This document shows positions 11,174-24,017 of a stretch of 64,000 nucleotides of DNA, in pieces. The notes under the pieces were generated by a model that saw only the letters and a program-made list of their open reading frames with translations, made no database searches and had not been told where the DNA came from. A program made the position numbers and the translations under genes. Positions within the stretch are counted from its first letter, which is position 1, and each line of letters opens with the position of its first letter. The stretch is taken from assembly GCA_954871525.1 (NCBI GenBank), contig OX940861.1, positions 12,384,842-12,448,841 on the forward strand, given 5' to 3'. Origin of the DNA: Parietaria judaica (Eukaryota > Streptophyta > Magnoliopsida > Rosales > Urticaceae).

Positions 11174-12951
11174 CTTCGCACCTGATTCCCACCCACACTC
11201 TTAGCTCTGCAAATCCGTATCAGACCAGAAGGTACGACAGTTCAGCGTCGTCGTTTCGCTTCCTCAAGCTCAACCGGACGAAGAGGAAGCAGAGACTGAG
11301 ACCATAAATGGCGGTGTTTCCTTTCCTCAGAGAGACTCTGCTCTGTGCCCTAACACCTCTGTCTCTCAAGTCTCAACGAGCAGAGCACCACAGTGGCGAG
11401 GAAGGAAGGAAGGCATTGAATGAATACTGACGATGATGGAGGTATATATCGCCGTCTGGATTCTCGCGCCTTGGAGCTTTTATGGCGACATTTATTACGC
11501 GGTAATAATAAACATGTGGAACAGAAGATTTTTAGAGAGAGAAACTATGGAAGGAAGAGAGAGAATGGTGTTTGGATAGCGAGAAAATTAGCATGAGGGG
11601 AGAGAGAGAGAAAGGAGAAGAAAGTGGATGGGTTGGGTGTGGTGTTTGTATTTATTAATAGCCGCGTAAATGCAAATTCAGCTGGGGCTCCGCTTCATCA
11701 TAAATTCTCGCCGCCTTTGCTTTAATTTCCTCTGAGTGCACTCGAGAGATCTTCTCTTCTCTTCTCTTCTCGTCTCATTTCTTTCATAGACGCCCCTCAT
11801 CTTAACTACTTGGTACCAATTCGCCCCAACTTTTTTCTTTATTGCAAACTCAACTCTTACATTGATTAAACTTTAAAGGGGTATTAGTGGTAAAAGTTGA
11901 TAAAGTATATCTTACTGTACAAATACGTGGCCAAAGCGAATTTATTTTAACATAAATAGTCAAATTTTGGCAAACAGTAGCGTGCGCAAATTCGATCCAC
12001 TCGACTATAACGCCCGTTAATATTTTGCCACGTCATTGCCACGTGTACAACCTTCAGCTTTGGTGTTTTGATCACTTTTGCTGCTAATACTCCTTGTTTA
12101 AATAAATACGTTAAAACCATAACGCCTATTGTTTTGTTTAATTTTGTATAGGTAAGAATTCAATTACGAAATAAATTCAGAATTTTTAATTTGTATATTT
12201 GATACTTCTTTATAAATAAAAAATAAAATAAAAATCTATTCGATTAGCATCTTTTATTTTGAATTTTTTTATATAAATAACCGATATTATTTAACCCGGA
12301 CCTTGATTTCTTTTTTTTTCTAAAAATAAATCAAATTTGATTTTTCAGTTTACAAAAACTTGAATTCTGATTTCGAGTTTCGGTTTCTGCAACAAAAGAA
12401 AAAAGGTTAACCGGACACTTTTGCCCCTACTTTATATAGATCTTCCTTTATAGCAAAAGAATTTAAGTAGCATGTTTCAGAAGCTCAGGGACTGTTCGTG
12501 CAAGAAATTGTGAAGAATTAAAAAAAATAAAAAAGATTACGAGGGAAGCGCGAATCTCAAAGAAACTAGTTTGGCGTTTGAGGTTGAGGATATCTGACGG
12601 GGTTGTCCCCTCTGAGATTTTCCTGAGAAAGTGAAGCTGCGTGTGTTGTTTGAAGTTCAACACTTGAATGGAAGTGTAAATAGTGGGTTTTTCGAGGGGT
12701 GTGAAAGTAAATGTTGCATGTTTAGTAGTGCTCTGTTCTGTTCGTGTGTGTAGGGGGGACTGTGTCTCAGGGTGCTTCAGATCTTTTTCTTAAATGCCGT
12801 TAGAGCACGCCAGCATCATCTTTTACTCTTTTATCCCCTTGCCTCTCTGACTGGATATCGTGAAGAAACAATGTCGTTTGCTCAAGTCTCTCCTTTCAAT
12901 CTGGTTTCAACTCCGTCTGAAAGTAAGCGCGTTTTAAAAAATGGTAATATG
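11174..12951. other. NPY-like 5' flank and intergenic DNA
   Basis: Contains the probable leader and promoter of the NPY-like gene on the minus strand, with CT/GA tracts at 11530-11620 and a CTTCT-type pentamer repeat at about 11750-11772. Beyond 11.8 kb it is AT-rich. Short ORFs at 12.46-12.98 kb show no recognisable domain. Confidence 0.5.
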
Positions 12952-14152
12952 ATTCGGCTTAAAAAATCATGTTTTTGTTTTTAAAATAAACAAAATTATT
13001 TTTTAAGTGTTTGATAAAATTATTTTGACAAAAAATCCAAAAGCGATATTAGATTTTTATACATGAGTCGTAAAAATTAGGATTCGTAGTTTTTGATTTT
13101 TTCTAAAAACAAAAATACGGTTTTTAATCTATTTGAGTCTTTTTAGCCTAAATAAATTTTTTTACCAAACGCTTAATCAGTTTTTGTTACTAACAACAAC
13201 CAGGGACGCAGGATTTTATTCGGGGGTGACTAATGAAAAACAGTATATTTATAAATATTTAATTTATTTCATATTCAATATAGGAACATGATATGGTGTA
13301 TACTTTTTTTTTTTATATGGTTTTCATTTTAAATTACCCTTTCAATATAATTGTAGATGCTATATATAATAATTACAAATAGATAAAATAGCAGGAAATG
13401 TGCTAAAGCTTATAGAAAATAGCAATAATATACTTAAATTCTATTTGTAAGGGTCTGAGTTGTAAAATTGTGTAAAAGTATAAGGTCTATGTTCTTTGTT
13501 TCTATTTTGTCATTTCTATTACTTTATAAAATTGTGTCATCGTAATTATCATTTAACACGTAAAATTTACACTTTTTTGTTATAAATATTATATATTTAA
13601 ACAATTATTTACTCCATCCTAAGTTAAGTTAAATTTATGTTCATTTAGATTTGAATATATTTGTCGCTATCATCTCTTAAAAATTTACTAAAAATATTAA
13701 TAAGACTTACTTAACATTTAACAACCATTTAAAGATTCAGTATATTGAATTTCTAAAACGCATGAAATATATAGACATATAATATACGAATAATAGGCTG
13801 CCAAGTGGTGCTTTATTCAAACTAATCAATCATTATTATAGATATTTCTAGGTTATAATTTAGGAAGCAGTAAAAAACTAAAAATGTATATGGGCTGACT
13901 ATACGATTAGTGGAATTTTTGAAACTAATGTATCTTATAACTTAATTTTTTCTCTATAATTTAGGAAAACCCAAAAATTTGGGGGTGACATAAGCCACCC
14001 CCATTACCCTCTCCTTCCGTCCCTGACAACAACTGTTTTATGAATAGTTTACCAAACACCTTTCAGATTTTTTTATTTTTTTTTAAACAGTTTTTTTCTT
14101 AAACTGAAACTAAAAACAATTATTTTTTAGATTAAGTTGTGCCAAACAGACT
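12952..14152. mobile_element. TIR-type MITE, copy A, interrupted by a hAT element
   Basis: Its two pieces (12952-13200 and 14026-14152) align in reverse complement with the uninterrupted copy at 51792-52158. The right end reads TTAAGTTGTGCCAAACAGAC, matching the left terminus of the other copy. The left terminus is badly eroded (only about CGGCTTA is conserved). No coding capacity. Confidence 0.7.
13201..14025. mobile_element. Non-autonomous hAT element, 825 bp, with perfect 8-bp TSD
   Basis: The left end starts CAGGGACG and the right end is CGTCCCTG. A perfect 8-bp direct repeat ACAACAAC flanks it (13193-13200 and 14026-14033), the size made by hAT transposases. The subterminal regions also mirror each other (CGGGGGTGAC near the left end, CACCCCCAT near the right). 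The interior is AT-rich with no transposase. The pre-insertion site survives at about 51900-51912 in MITE copy B, where ACAACAAC occurs once. Confidence 0.88.
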
Positions 14153-15056
14153 CAATATTGGTAACTTTATTTTGATACGATTACATCATGTTTACGGTAG
14201 CACTCTTTTATTATGACTTCTTAAAAAAATCTAACTCTATTTTTCAAAAAAATTGTAAAATTCCCGTCTTTGTGAACAATTTTTTAGAAAAAAATATAAA
14301 TATCAGAAAATTGTACGAAAAACCTATTTAGCTACAATCTTTTTTTAAAACTACTCATTATGTATATTTAAAAGGGAAACTTTATTCAATAGACTCCAAA
14401 ACATCATTAATTCCCTCTATAGACTCCAAGTTTTCATAATTCTTAAAAATATACTTTTTAAAAAATTCATGTAATATTTACTTCTGAAATTTAGTCACTT
14501 AATTTGGACAATTTATGTCCTAAAATTTGGACACTAATATCATGTCATTTGGACAATTAATGTTCTAATATTTGAACAATTGTTGTCCTAAATATGGAAT
14601 TAATGTCCTGAAAATTTGGACATTAATATCTTGGAATTAAAATAATGGGTTTTTTTAAAAAGCCTATTTTATAATTATGAAAAATTAGAGTCTATTAAGG
14701 AAATTAATGATATTTTAGAGACTATTGAGTGAAATTTCCCTATTAAAACGGATAGTTTTTTTAAAAAAAATTAAACAAAATAAATATTTCGTTAATAAAC
14801 CCTAAAATAATAATATTTTTATATTTTAAGTAATAATTATTATTAGTTTAACCAAAATTCTTATCAATATACCTATCGATTTTACAAAATACTTATAAAA
14901 TTAGAGTGACACAATTTAAAAATTCTGATTATCGGATCGAGCTGGCACCATTCTTAGCATATAATATCTATAAATTGAACTTACCGTCAATGATTTTGCA
15001 GTTCATTGCAAAGGGACCTTGTTGCTTAACTATTGTCCACCGATTATCATATAAAA
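14153..15056. other. AT-rich intergenic DNA
   Basis: No gene. At 14480-14640 several short repeats of a TTTGGACATTAATGTCC-like unit occur, perhaps an eroded element. Confidence 0.4.
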
Positions 15057-15065
15057 AAATTACTA

Positions 15066-16135
15066 GGGTTAATTGCAGCGAAAAGACTCAAGCTTTGGTC
15101 AAACGCTCTGCTGTATATACAACCTCCGTAAATTGCGGCAAAAGTACCCAAACTCGACATTTGGGAGTTGACCGAGAATATTTGTCCATGTGGCTATTAG
15201 CCTTTGCCACGTGGCAATTGGGTGCCACGTGGCATGCCATGTAATTATTATTTTATTAAATATTTTTAAAAATATTATTTTTCAATAATAACCAATAATG
15301 AATATTTAAATTTAAATATTCATTATTGGTTTTTATTATTAAATATAATTATTCATTTTAGAAAAGTGGGTCAAACGAAATAAATAAAGAAAAAAATCAC
15401 TGTTCATGGTTCACTCAAGCTTTGCCTCCGATCCGGTTCACGGGTGGAATGAAATCGCTTAATATGTTTAATAATAATAACCAATAATAATCATATGATT
15501 ATTTAACAAAAAAATTTTAAAAAAGAATAATATATAAATAAAAAAACATATCAAACAATTATTATTATTATAAAATGCAAACACAAAAAAAATATCATGC
15601 AAACAAATAAAAATAATTTTTCGTTAAATATAAATATGACTACTAATTTTTTTAATAAGTGGTGTGTATTTAATTATGTCTTGACTTTGTAAACAATATG
15701 TATGTGTTTATTGGTTATTATTATTAAACATATTAAACAAGTTTATTCGACGCTTGAACTGGATCGGAAACAGAGTTCAAGTGAACCGTGAACGGTGATT
15801 TTTATTTCGTTATACCCACTTTTTTTAAAATAAATAATTATAACCAATAATGAATATTTAAATATAATGAATATTTAAATTTAAATATTCAATATTCAAT
15901 ATTTGTTATTAAAAATAAAAAAATAATTTTGTTTAAAAAATAAAAATAATTTTTTTATAAAAAATTATTTAAAAAGTAAAAATTATATGGCATGCCACAT
16001 GGCAAAGGTTGATTGCCACATAGATAGATTTTCTCAATCAACTCTCAAATGCTGAGTTTGGGTACTTTTGCCGTAATTTACGGAAGTTGTATATATATTT
16101 GACCAAAACTTGGGTCTTTTCGCCGCAATTAACCC
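15066..16135. mobile_element. Mutator-type foldback element, 1070 bp, with perfect 9-bp TSD
   Basis: The element begins GGGTTAATTGCAGCGAAAAG and ends with the imperfect inverse (CGCCGCAATTAACCC). Nearly its whole length folds as an inverted repeat: ends, GTGCCACGTGGCATGCCA blocks, GATCCGGTTC blocks and TAATAATAACCAATAAT blocks recur inverted around a centre near 15.6 kb. A perfect 9-bp duplication AAATTACTA lies at 15057-15065 and 16136-16144, diagnostic of Mutator-like transposition. There is no transposase, so it depends on one elsewhere. Its terminal GGGTTAATTGCAGC resembles GGGTAAACTGCGGC of the element at 50757. Confidence 0.9.
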
Positions 16136-16144
16136 AAATTACTA

Positions 16145-17740
16145 CGATTCGCATTGGGATTGCAGACACTAAATAATGTATCATAAAAAGTGAATATCCC
16201 ATATAGTAATTAGTAATATAATGTAGAGTCTAAGTAAATATAATTTTTGCCTATGGGTTTCTAATTAAACCACTAGTATCATTAGGTGCGTACCTAGTAC
16301 ACGTCGACCATTAATTAAACACACATTTATAAATTATAATTAATTTAACTGGTGTGAGTTGTGACACACAAACATGACTTAAAAACCACTAATCTATGTT
16401 CCTTTGTCCCCATTCCACAAATATGATAACTCGAAATAAAAGTAAAATTATTTATGATCGTTAAGTACGATAATAATTAAGGCAAAGGATTATATGGTTG
16501 TTTGGGTGATATATATAATATTGGAGAAGAGGACTTTCTGTAGGTGTATAGAGTAATCTTTGTACTTTAGAATAGCCACAAATTATAGTTTCTATTTTAC
16601 AGGTAATGAGTTCGGAACATGTAGAGCATCATGCAACTCAACTCAGCCTTTTCAAACTCGCATTATTTTTTATTTATTAATGGAGCCAAAAGTCGAGTTC
16701 TATTATAATCAGTAATCTTAGATTGTAATTATTTGTCCCTAGGATAGGACCCTATGATTTTATAATTATTTTGTTTTTGGTATTTTAAAACAGTGATCAC
16801 TTTATAAAAAGTTTATTATTATATGACTTGATCACTTTATGAATGACTATAACAAGATAGGTTAACTTTGTATTTTCGTTTTTGTGTTGCCTTTTCATCA
16901 ATATCTTAATACGAATTTGTAAGGTTTTTAGCTTAACATTTCAATACGATTACAAGGAGTTAAATAATAAAAAAAATATGTATATATAATTATAATTACA
17001 CGAGAACAAAAATATTGAATATATAATGAGGTATAAATATAAACATTTACAAAATAGCAAATTGTATGACATAATTATAAAATATGAATGTTAAATAGCA
17101 TCTATTGTATATTTTTTTTTTCTAGCGCCATTTTAGCATAAGTAAATATACTCGAAAACAAATAAAATTGTTCATTAACAACACATGGCTAACATTATAC
17201 GCGAACAAAGTTGGCGCATTAGGCCTTCAAATTTAAGAGCCTAAATATTTTTATATATTATTTTATATTTTATTAAATATAAAAATATTAAATATTTTAA
17301 AGACCATAAAAATTATTTATCTTTGCACCCGGACAACACAAGTAATCTATAAAATAATATTTATATAACGATAAATAATAAAATTACACGAAGTTAATGA
17401 GACGATAGTTACTCATGTGTGTTTGAAGTTTGAACACGCAAGTAGAAGGTATGTTATAACTTATACTTCATATTAGTTTAAGATGGTCCAAATCAAATTA
17501 ATGATTTATTTAGAATATGGTCCCAAAAAAGGCAGAGTTAGAATAGTAATGTAAAGGGTTGAAATTAGGAAAATGGTCCCAAAATCTGCAAAGGTGTCTG
17601 TAATTACCCATTTACCCCTGCTTTCACGTTCTTCACTTTACAGCTGCACCATCATCGCAAGTTCGCAACCAGTCAACTACCCACTCTTTTTTTTTTTAAT
17701 AGAAATTAATTAAATAAATAAATTAGTGTTCATTTGCCTT
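16145..17740. other. AT-rich intergenic DNA
   Basis: No convincing coding region, RNA gene or element boundary. Confidence 0.5.
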
Positions 17741-18985
17741 CTAATTTGATCCTTATTTTATTTGTTTATATTTGTGTCATGTTTAACTTAGAAATGATAA
17801 AAAAAAAAATCTTTATATCGTATTGATTATCGAACAATAAATAAATATTAGTATTAGTTATTTATATATGTATTTAAATTCATGTGTCTTTAGTCTTTAC
17901 CTATTTAGATCTCAATTGCATAATAGTGCAAATATAAATAGTATTTAAATTTATGGGTTAGGATATTCGTAACTAAGTGATAATATTCGTAACTTAGTGA
18001 TGAAATAGGTAAAAGTCGATACATCTCATGAATATTTTAAATTTTAAAAATTAGTAATGTTTACTGTTTATTTTCATTTTGCTCCTGAAATTTTATAAAA
18101 GAAAAAAAAAACATATTTTTGGAACCATGCTTTCCATTTCGTTCATTCTTTATTCGCCGACATCCTGTCTTCGTGGGAGGGACCGCTTCTCCTCCCCAAT
18201 TTTCATTGTTTGAATTCGAGAATCTCTTCAACAGTGGGACTGTGGAAGTTCGGAGGTGGGCCAGACGCTCTTGTTCGTCAACACGAAAATGCCCTTCTTC
18301 CGCCGCCACTGTAAACATTCGAAACCATAACTTCTTATTTTGTGGTCTATTACATTCTTTTAGAGATGAAAACCATAGATCTAGGCGTAGAACCACTGCG
18401 TTGTATGGTTTGCCACAACGGTTAGCACCACCGTAGTTGGAATGGTCAACGGCGACGACAACGATTTGACAAACACGAGCATCTGGCCCACCTCCGAACT
18501 CCCATAGCCCCACCGTTGAAGAGATTTTCGGATCCAAACATATTTGGGGAGGAGAAATGGTCTCTCCCCGAAGAGAAGATGTCGGCGAATAAATAATGAA
18601 CGAAATGGAAAGTAGGGCTTTTCCTTTTCATATGAAGTTTTAGGGGCAAAATAGGAATGAAACAATGAATATCACTAGTTCTCGAATTTTGGAACATCCA
18701 TGACCAAGTATCGGTTTTTACCTAAATTGATTGCTAGGTAATGAATTATCCATGTTTTATTTGTCTATTTTGAGTCATATTTAATTTTGAAATAACAAAA
18801 GAATCTTTATATCGAATAATAAATAAATATTAGTATTAATTATTTATATATGTATTTAAATTCAGGTGTCTTTGCGTATATAAATAGAACGTATTTAGAT
18901 CTCAATTGCATAATAGTGCAAATATAAATAGAACGTATTTGCAAATTTAAATAGAATTTAAAGTTATGGGTTAGGATATTTTATA
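17741..18985. repeat. About 230-bp direct repeats flanking a foldback core
   Basis: Segments 17741-17970 and 18751-18985 are direct imperfect copies, sharing long blocks around TTAGTTATTTATATATG and AGATCTCAATTGCATAATAG. Between them is an inverted repeat with arms about 18067-18270 and 18480-18660, sharing TTTCCATTTCGTTC and GTTCGGAGGTGGGCC in opposite orientation. The short ORFs on both strands here are two readings of the same inverted repeat, so I call none of them. The arrangement is either a duplicated locus with a foldback insertion or one composite element. Confidence 0.7.
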
Positions 18986-21737
18986 AAAATTATATATTTT
19001 TATTTTTGTACTTTGAATAGAAGCCTTCTAATAACCAAGTCTGTTTGGCCTATTATTAGTACACCCACTATAAAACTTAGTTCAAATCAAGCAGATAGTA
19101 CCTGCGGCCAACATTATCAATCCTTTTAACACTGCAAATATATCTTATAATGCGAGTACATGTAGTGTTATAATGCGAGTACATGTAGCCTTGGTTAATG
19201 AAGTCATGCCCAGTAAATATATGTATATATTTAAGCCCTCTAATGCAAATATTGGATAAATTTTATCATTGGATACTTGAAAATGAAAACAATAAATTTA
19301 ATAACATTGCAAATAAATTGTTTAAACTTTTACCTAAATTTAATAAAATCATTATCAGAATTCGGATTATTTACTCGATTCATAGAAGTACTTAAAACTT
19401 AAAAGTGTATTTAAATCCTCATAAAAAAATATAATTTACAGATCTAAAGTGCTTAACAAAAATGTCAAATATTAATGCATCAAGACTGTACAGAAGAAAC
19501 TCTTATGCAGAAGCCGCGAAGCTCGCGGCTGTGACGAGCTAGATGTGAGGGACCCGTGAGCTTCGAGTCCCTTCCTGATTTTGAAGAAGAAAAAGTTATC
19601 ATTGTTCGTGCCCGGCGGTGCCGATTGTACTTCTCCTTGTTGCGGCTGCCGGATGGCGAATTACGGCCATCTTTAATTATGCATAGTTGTAATTTATACA
19701 TATTTATGTATTATTCTGTATATAATTTATATGTAAATTTTCAATACTTATAATATATCCACATTGAAAAAACATTATGGCTCTCTCATTGACGTATACA
19801 TGAGCTTTCAAGCATGATGATATTATGATAATATATATATATATATATATATTATCATTTAACGTGTATATATAGATCATTCACATCATCATCATCATCA
19901 TGTAGTTTATACTTTATACTTTGCATGGAAAACTACAGTTTCACGACATTTAGACAAGATATGAAACTATATATATTTCTTTGATTGTTATATTCTTTGT
20001 GTATACATAAATACATCATACATGCATGTCTCGAATCATATATATATATCCTAAGCTCCCATCTACTATGTTTTAATTGTATTAAATGACATTCTTTTAA
20101 AGACACGTACTCACCACAATGACTATAGTTATGCGTTGTTACACATTTATTTTATGTGCATGTGTATATAATATAATTTAAAGTTACAAACTTTACTTAA
20201 GAAGTGCACAATGTCGGTCTCACACACACAATTTTATTACAACTATATACAATTAAATTCCGGTGTAGAATTCACTTTAATTCTACTTTCGACCAAATAA
20301 AATTGCGTAAATGTACACAAAAACTTTACGGAGACAGAACTATATGGAATGAAACTAAAACAATAAATTAAATAAAAGGCGACTATCTTTATAATATAAT
20401 GTTTTCAAAAAGGCGCATCTTTAGGCAAATGATTTGTATGTGTGACTCCAAAAGTGGGAATTGTGAATGATATATAGGCGTGGGCATAAAATCATCATTT
20501 ATTAATGATGATGAAAATGAGGGTCCCAAAAATATAATGGTAGGAGCGTGCGTGGTCACCCTTTTCTTCCAATTATATTTTATCATTGTTGTAATTAGTA
20601 TAATTATTGATTATTTATATTAAAAGTTATTGGCATCATGGTCCCATGGACGTATTTTTTTACGAGAGATATGCAAATTTGATCTTTATATTTAAAAAGT
20701 AATTAATATAATTACTTATTTTTAACAATGATATATGGACGGCTATAACATGTACTCATGTAGAATGTTATTGACGGTCGGAGAGTCAATTAATTATACG
20801 CGAAATTCGTAAAAAAAAAAAAAAGAAGTTATTTCAGTTATTTAAATTAAAGAGATAATTCCTCAGATCTCTCTTAAACAAGGGTTCACTTGAGGCAATA
20901 ACTTCTTGATTAAATTTGTAAATATGGTAACAAATTTAATATTCAGTACTAGATATTTTTTTATTTTTTTTGAAATTAGAAATAGGGTTTCGTTTTTTTG
21001 TTTTTTTTTACTTTTAGTTTTTAAAATCGATGAATCGAGATCGTCATATTAAAGATACCAACGTTAGGATTGGACAAAGAAAAACAAAATTCAATTTTTA
21101 TTTTTTTTAATCAAAATCAGAAAGTTCAGGTTCCGGATTTAACCAGATCCATAATCTAGAAAAAATCTTAAACTACAAATTTCAGGTTCCGAACTTAATC
21201 CGATCCATGAATTCTGAATCTGATTTTTTTTGAAATAGTAACATTTTAGTTTCAGATTTTTCCGGATATTTGATTATCTGCGTACTGAATTTACACATTA
21301 TTCTTCCATTTTGTTGATGGATTATTTCTTTCACTATCTCATCATATCAATCAATGTTATGGGCCAACATGGGGACCATTCGGCTCCTTTATGCCCAACC
21401 TCTTCGTGTGGCTTTAGAATATAATTTTGCACGTTTTGTGTGATTGGTTCTATTTTGGGCACAAAACAGAAAAAAATTAAGAGATTCCCTGCAGGTTTTA
21501 TGCTATCTAAAGCTCAACAAAACTTAGAAAAAACCAAATGGACACATCCTAAAGCTTGCAATAAAAATAGAAAGAAAAAAATTACCACATTAATGTTGAG
21601 TTTTGTGGTTATTTACTTGTGATATTTGTTTTTTTTTTTTTTGAAAGAAATTCACTTGTGATATTTGAGACGGGCACAAGTGGGTGATTTGTTTTTTTTT
21701 TTTTTTTGTTGTTGAGAGATTTAATGTGTTTATTAGT
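18986..21737. other. AT-rich intergenic DNA with one GC-richer island
   Basis: Mostly featureless. A GC-richer patch (19500-19670) has overlapping short ORFs on both strands without a recognisable domain. It may be a decayed gene fragment. An AT microsatellite lies at about 19830-19852. Confidence 0.4.
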
Positions 21738-21745
21738 AGTAGCGA

Positions 21746-24008
21746 GGTTTAAAATGTCGCTTGCCGATGTCGTTTCACATTTTTCGTTTTACGGATTAAT
21801 CGCTTACTGATGGATATGTCGATGGGTAAATCGTAAAAAAAGGGCATGCTACATGCCGCATATACCACACTTTTTCATGGGCATACCGCATGCCGATGGA
21901 GTTTTCGACGGATATTTTGTAAAAAATATTTGAATATTTAAGCAAAATATTTATATAGGTTTAAAACTACATATTTAATAAATACAAGACATAATTGTAT
22001 ACAACAAAACACATTTGTAACTTAAATATGTAGGTGAAATGTATAATATTAAGTCACTTTATTAGTTGAAGTGTCTAATATTAAGTCAAATTATTATGTG
22101 AAGTGAATATGTATGTTAAGTGTGTAATATTAAGTGAATATAAGTGTATATGTATGTTAACAAATTTAATATTAGTTGAAGTGTATAATATTAAATGAAT
22201 ATGTATATTAAGTGTATATGTATGTTAGGTGAAGTTAATATGTATGTTAAGTGTATAATATTAGTTGAAGTGTATCTGTATGTGAAGTGTGAATGTGTGA
22301 TATTAGTTGAATATTAAAAAGTCTCACATTGATAAATGACAAGAGTTTTGTGATGTTTATATACCAAATATTTGGGACAATGGCTTGGGCCCTTTGGGTC
22401 ATAAGATTTTATGGATGGGAGAAGACTCACACAAATGCACCACCACACGCGCCCGCCGCCGCCGTCCGGCGGGGTGGGGTGAGGTGGGGTGCAAACATAT
22501 TAATTTTTGCCAAAATTTTGATTGGTATTTTTGCCGAAATCCACCAAAAATATATTTTTTAGCGAAATTCCAATCATTTTTTGAATTTTTACTCACAAAA
22601 ACGAAAAACGATATTCCAACCACTTGCCCCTGCGAATTTCGTGAAATTTGGGAAAAATCCAACGAAACGAAATTATTTTCGTTTCGCATATCCTCGAAAA
22701 ACAAAAATCGGTCGACATATCCGAATATCGCGAAATTTGACTCTTGAGTAGTAGTACTATATGTACTATTAGTAAATTGAAATGAATGGATTGGCTTTGT
22801 TTGAGCATTTATTTGGCTACGACGTCGTTCTCTTGTACTCATTATTCTGCAGATTTTTAATTGGGTGTAGGGCTCTCTCCTTAAAAGGAAGGACCAATGT
22901 TGATTGAGAAAGTTATGTGACATTTTTATGTTTTCATCTGATCCGATCGCAAAATTTTGGTAAACCGGTGAAATTATGGTTATGTTTTGTTGTAAATATA
23001 TTTGATTGTTTCAAGGTATAAAAATTCGCGAATTTCCATGCGAAATTCGTGCGAAATCCGTTTTTCGCGAAATTCGCATGGGCACAGGTGTGGAAATTCG
23101 TTTTTCGTTTTTTAGTGTAAAAATTGCGAAATTTGGTTGGAATTTCGGTAAAAATTATATTTTTGGTAGATTTCGGCAAAAATACCAATTAAACTTTCGG
23201 CAAAAATAATAATTATACTCACACAAGAGCCACTTCACACCACCCCGCCACGTCCGGCCGGTGGCGGCGCGCGTGTGTGGTGGTGTAACATTTATGTGAG
23301 TCCTCCCCCATCCACAAAATCCTATGACCCAAAGGGTCCAAGCCCTTGTCCCTAATATTTGGTATATAAACATCACTAAAGTCTTGTCATCTATCAATGT
23401 GGGACTTTTTGTTATTCATTCAACTAATATCACACCTTCACACTTTAACATACACATACACTTCACCTAATAATTTAACTTAATATTATACACTTCAAAT
23501 AATATTATACACTTAGCATACATATTAACTTCACTTAACATACATATACGCTTAATATACATATTCATTTAATATTATACACTTCAACTAATATTAAATT
23601 TGTTAACATACATATACAATTAACATGCATATTCACTTAATATTACACACTTAATTAACATACATATTAACTTCACATAATAATTTGACTTAATATTATA
23701 CACTTCAACTAATAAAGTGACTTAATATTATTCATTTCACCTACATATGTAAGTTACAAATATCTTGTATTTATTAAATATGTAGTTTTGAACTTATATA
23801 AATATCTTGCTTAAATACTCAAATATTTTTTTACAGAATATCCGTCGAAAACCCCATCGGCATGCGGTATGCCCATGCGAAAAGTGCGGTATATGCGGCA
23901 TGCGGTATGTCCTTTTTTTACGATTTGCCCATTGGCATACCCATCGGCAAGCGATATATCCGTAAAATGAAAAATGCGAAACGACATCGGCAAGCGGTAT
24001 TTAAAACC
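21746..24008. mobile_element. Large inverted-repeat (foldback) element, 2.26 kb
   Basis: The left arm (21746 to about 22720) is repeated inverted in the right arm (about 23010 to 24008). Shared blocks include CGCTTGCCGATGTCGTTTC at the ends, the GCATACCGCATGCCGATGG region, a run of TAATATTAAGT/GTATGTTAAGTG short repeats, a CCCTTTGGGTCATA block and GC-rich CCGCC-type patches. The arms have drifted but pair almost throughout around a 250-300 bp unique centre. TTTATTA occurs close outside both ends (21729 and 24009), a possible but imperfect duplication. No protein is supported. ORFs in the arms are repeats of each other. Confidence 0.75.
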
Positions 24009-24017
24009 TTTATTATA

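Noticed and set aside
18061..18697. Several ORFs of 80-158 codons on both strands
   Set aside because: They are opposite readings of one inverted repeat (similar peptides appear on both strands). No domain is recognised.
22329..23397. ORFs of 60-174 codons in the 21.7-24.0 kb element
   Set aside because: The same sequence is mirrored in the two arms and the peptides repeat (for example MINDKSFVMFIYQI and MIDDKTLVMFIYQI), so these are repeat DNA, not genes.
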